From contig WAPD01000021.1 of assembly GCA_015520875.1 (NCBI GenBank), positions 1 to 6,123 of the forward strand: DNA of 6,123 nucleotides, in the 5' to 3' direction. Below, piece after piece: positions 4,830 through 6,123 of this stretch. The DNA is from Microcaldota archaeon. GTDB lineage: Archaea > Micrarchaeota > Micrarchaeia > Anstonellales > J096. Made by a program: the position numbers and the translations under genes. Each line of letters opens with the position of its first letter. Position 1 is the stretch's first letter. The notes below the pieces were generated by a model. It was not told the origin of the DNA, did not search any database, and worked only from the letters and a program-made list of their open reading frames with translations.

Positions 4830-6123
4830 TTTTTATCACCTCTCAAATAATGATATGGAGTTGTGAGCTTTTGATTTGGTAATATGATAATCTCATCTCC
4901 ATAGGCAAGATACTCTTTATCTTTGGAGGTTTTGATTTTAAATCGCTTGGTTTTGAACTTTGAAAAGTCGCTGCCATTGTTTTGGGTGGATAAAACAGCA
5001 AACCTACTTCCCTCCCTATATATTGTAATGCCTTTAAGACCTTCCTTCCATGCATCTCTATAAATTTGGGAAATAACCTCCGGATGTATATCTTCCGGTA
5101 AATTAACTGTAGAGCTAATGCTATGGTCTATGTATTTTTGGGCAATTCCTTGAATCTTTACCCTCATCGAAGGATTTATTTTATGGGCTGTTTTGAAGAA
5201 ATACCAAGGTAGAACTTTTTTCAATTCCTCTTCACTTAAATTAGAGGCATCCACTCCTTGCATATCTAAATATGCTTGGACCGTTGAATGGAACACATTA
5301 AAAGTTCCCCCTATGCTTTCTGTGTATCTCTTGTAATAAAGGGCAAATATGGGTTCTATTCCACCACTAACTCCGATGTAATTCTTTTCAGGTGTTTTTA
5401 TGGAAATGGCTATGTTTGAAATTGTTCCAGTAGGTGCAATAGATAATAAAGCAACGTTTCTTATTCCATCTTTTATGTATTCTTGTGTTTCAGGTGTTAA
5501 TGCCTCTTTTATATATGGAGACTCAAATAACTTTGGTGAAAATGCATCAAATGTTCCACGTTCTTTGGCTAGATCTGCAGAGAATTGATAGGCTTTGTTT
5601 GCAATGAATGAAAGCACTTCTTCCAAAACTTTTAGAGCTTCTTCACTATCGTAGCTTAATCCCAATTGCAAAAACATATCTGCAAGTCCCATGATACCTA
5701 TTCCAACCCTGCGAGTTTCTTTAGAGGCCTTTCTTTGCTCTTCCAAAGGATGTAAATAAATGTTCCATTCTACAACATTATCCATGAACCTAACCAGGGA
5801 TTTCAAAGATTTTTCCAATAGCTTGTAGTCTATTTTTGCTTTATCTGTGAAACCATTTTTCACAAATCTAGAGAGGTTTAAGCTTGCTAAATTACAAGCT
5901 CCGCCTGCTTCCAATGGAACCTCTGAACAAGGATTTGTTCCAATTATAGGTCTTCCGATATAATCGCTGTTGCTATATTTGGTCATTTTAGACCAGAAGA
6001 TCAATCCAGGTTCTGCCGCTCTGTAATTTCCTTCTATAAACTTATTCCAGATATCTCTAGCCTTTACTAGTCTTTTTATAGAACCTGTGTTCTCTGAAGC
6101 AAAATACAATAAGAAGTCTCCAC
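4826..6123 (-). CDS. nrdJ: Class II (adenosylcobalamin-dependent) ribonucleotide reductase, catalytic subunit (partial, N-terminus beyond window)
   Basis: This enzyme reduces ribonucleotides to deoxyribonucleotides for DNA synthesis, using a radical formed from adenosylcobalamin. About 431 residues of the catalytic barrel are visible; the frame stays open to the right edge, so the start, any ATP-cone and the first redox cysteine are outside. Visible motifs include NPCSE (5935-5921), with the thiyl-radical Cys and the Asn and Glu of the active site, and GGACNLASLNLSRF, whose Cys (5896-5894) is the second active-site cysteine. The phosphate-binding loop APTGTISN (5437-5414), GGIEPIFALYYKRY, the SSTVNLP segment and the barrel-end LKGITIYREGSR follow. 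After the barrel come about 60 residues containing a lysine-rich beta-like stretch and a TTPYHYL end, then the TGA. The Cys-bearing C-terminal domain normally fused here is encoded by the overlapping next gene. Class II type is inferred from the motif set and companion gene. Confidence 0.92.
   Translation of the reverse strand, partial: GDFLLYFASENTGSIKRLVKARDIWNKFIEGNYRAAEPGLIFWSKMTKYSNSDYIGRPIIGTNPCSEVPLEAGGACNLASLNLSRFVKNGFTDKAKIDYKLLEKSLKSLVRFMDNVVEWNIYLHPLEEQRKASKETRRVGIGIMGLADMFLQLGLSYDSEEALKVLEEVLSFIANKAYQFSADLAKERGTFDAFSPKLFESPYIKEALTPETQEYIKDGIRNVALLSIAPTGTISNIAISIKTPEKNYIGVSGGIEPIFALYYKRYTESIGGTFNVFHSTVQAYLDMQGVDASNLSEEELKKVLPWYFFKTAHKINPSMRVKIQGIAQKYIDHSISSTVNLPEDIHPEVISQIYRDAWKEGLKGITIYREGSRFAVLSTQNNGSDFSKFKTKRFKIKTSKDKEYLAYGDEIIILPNQKLTTPYHYLRGDKK
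4835..4842 (-). promoter_or_regulatory. Ribosome binding site of the reductase C-terminal gene, inside the catalytic gene
   Basis: The minus strand reads GAGGTGAT, a full match to the complement of the archaeal 16S rRNA tail, five bases before the ATG at 4829. It is embedded in the last codons (Arg-Gly-Asp) of the catalytic gene. This supports a genuine second start rather than a frameshift artefact. Confidence 0.85.

Noticed and set aside
4826..4842. Frameshift or sequencing error breaking a single reductase gene
   Set aside because: A perfect GAGGTGAT site five bases before an ATG, in an ATGA overlap, is unlikely by chance and makes a true two-gene arrangement more likely. Reads should still be checked.
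4843..5055. A 70-codon minus-strand ORF inside the reductase catalytic gene
   Set aside because: It lies in another frame of the conserved reductase coding region and has no recognisable sequence or initiation signal of its own.
6107..6109. TTG as the start codon of the reductase catalytic gene
   Set aside because: The frame continues without a stop to the window edge with plausible family-like sequence (GDFLLYFASENTG). The visible protein also lacks the first redox cysteine region expected upstream, so the gene is partial.

Overview
The window looks archaeal. The sequence reasons are TATA/BRE-like boxes placed about 25 bases before two start codons (leaderless transcripts), GAGGTGA-type ribosome binding sites before the downstream genes, T-run terminators without hairpins, moderately AT-rich DNA, and many ATA and AGA/AGG codons. 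The gene content agrees: a B12-dependent (class II) ribonucleotide reductase, a short stand-alone PRC-barrel protein and a small MscS-type TM-helix protein. I cannot place it to a phylum from this sequence. A small-genome (DPANN-like) or other uncultivated archaeal lineage would fit, but that is inference.

Left half (1-3180, minus strand). A single open frame of exactly 1060 codons starts at 3180 and runs off the left edge. It encodes a large protein I do not recognise as a named family. It has an N-terminal hydrophobic signal segment, a beta-rich domain carrying all four of its cysteines, one predicted membrane helix near residues 173-191, and then about 870 cysteine-free, charged, mostly helical residues with two calcium-loop (EF-hand type) motifs. 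The plus-strand ORFs over this region are antisense shadows of it.

Middle (3181-4214). A 93-base intergenic region holds two divergent promoters, each placed so that transcription should begin at or next to the ATG. The rightward unit encodes a 216-residue multi-pass membrane protein of the MscS-associated TM-helix type, followed 38 bases later by a 77-residue PRC-barrel protein with its own strong ribosome binding site.

Right part (4215-6123, minus strand). Two overlapping genes together encode a split class II ribonucleotide reductase. The upstream gene, cut by the window edge, carries the catalytic barrel. The downstream gene carries the C-terminal domain and a cysteine-rich zinc-ribbon tail. 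They overlap by ATGA, and a near-perfect ribosome binding site lies inside the end of the first gene. The reductase unit converges on the PRC-barrel gene, and the terminators of the two units appear to interlock over about 40 bases.

The most noteworthy items are the large uncharacterised EF-hand membrane protein, the split reductase, and the very compact regulatory architecture. I saw no RNA genes, CRISPR arrays, insertion sequences or other mobile-element signs.
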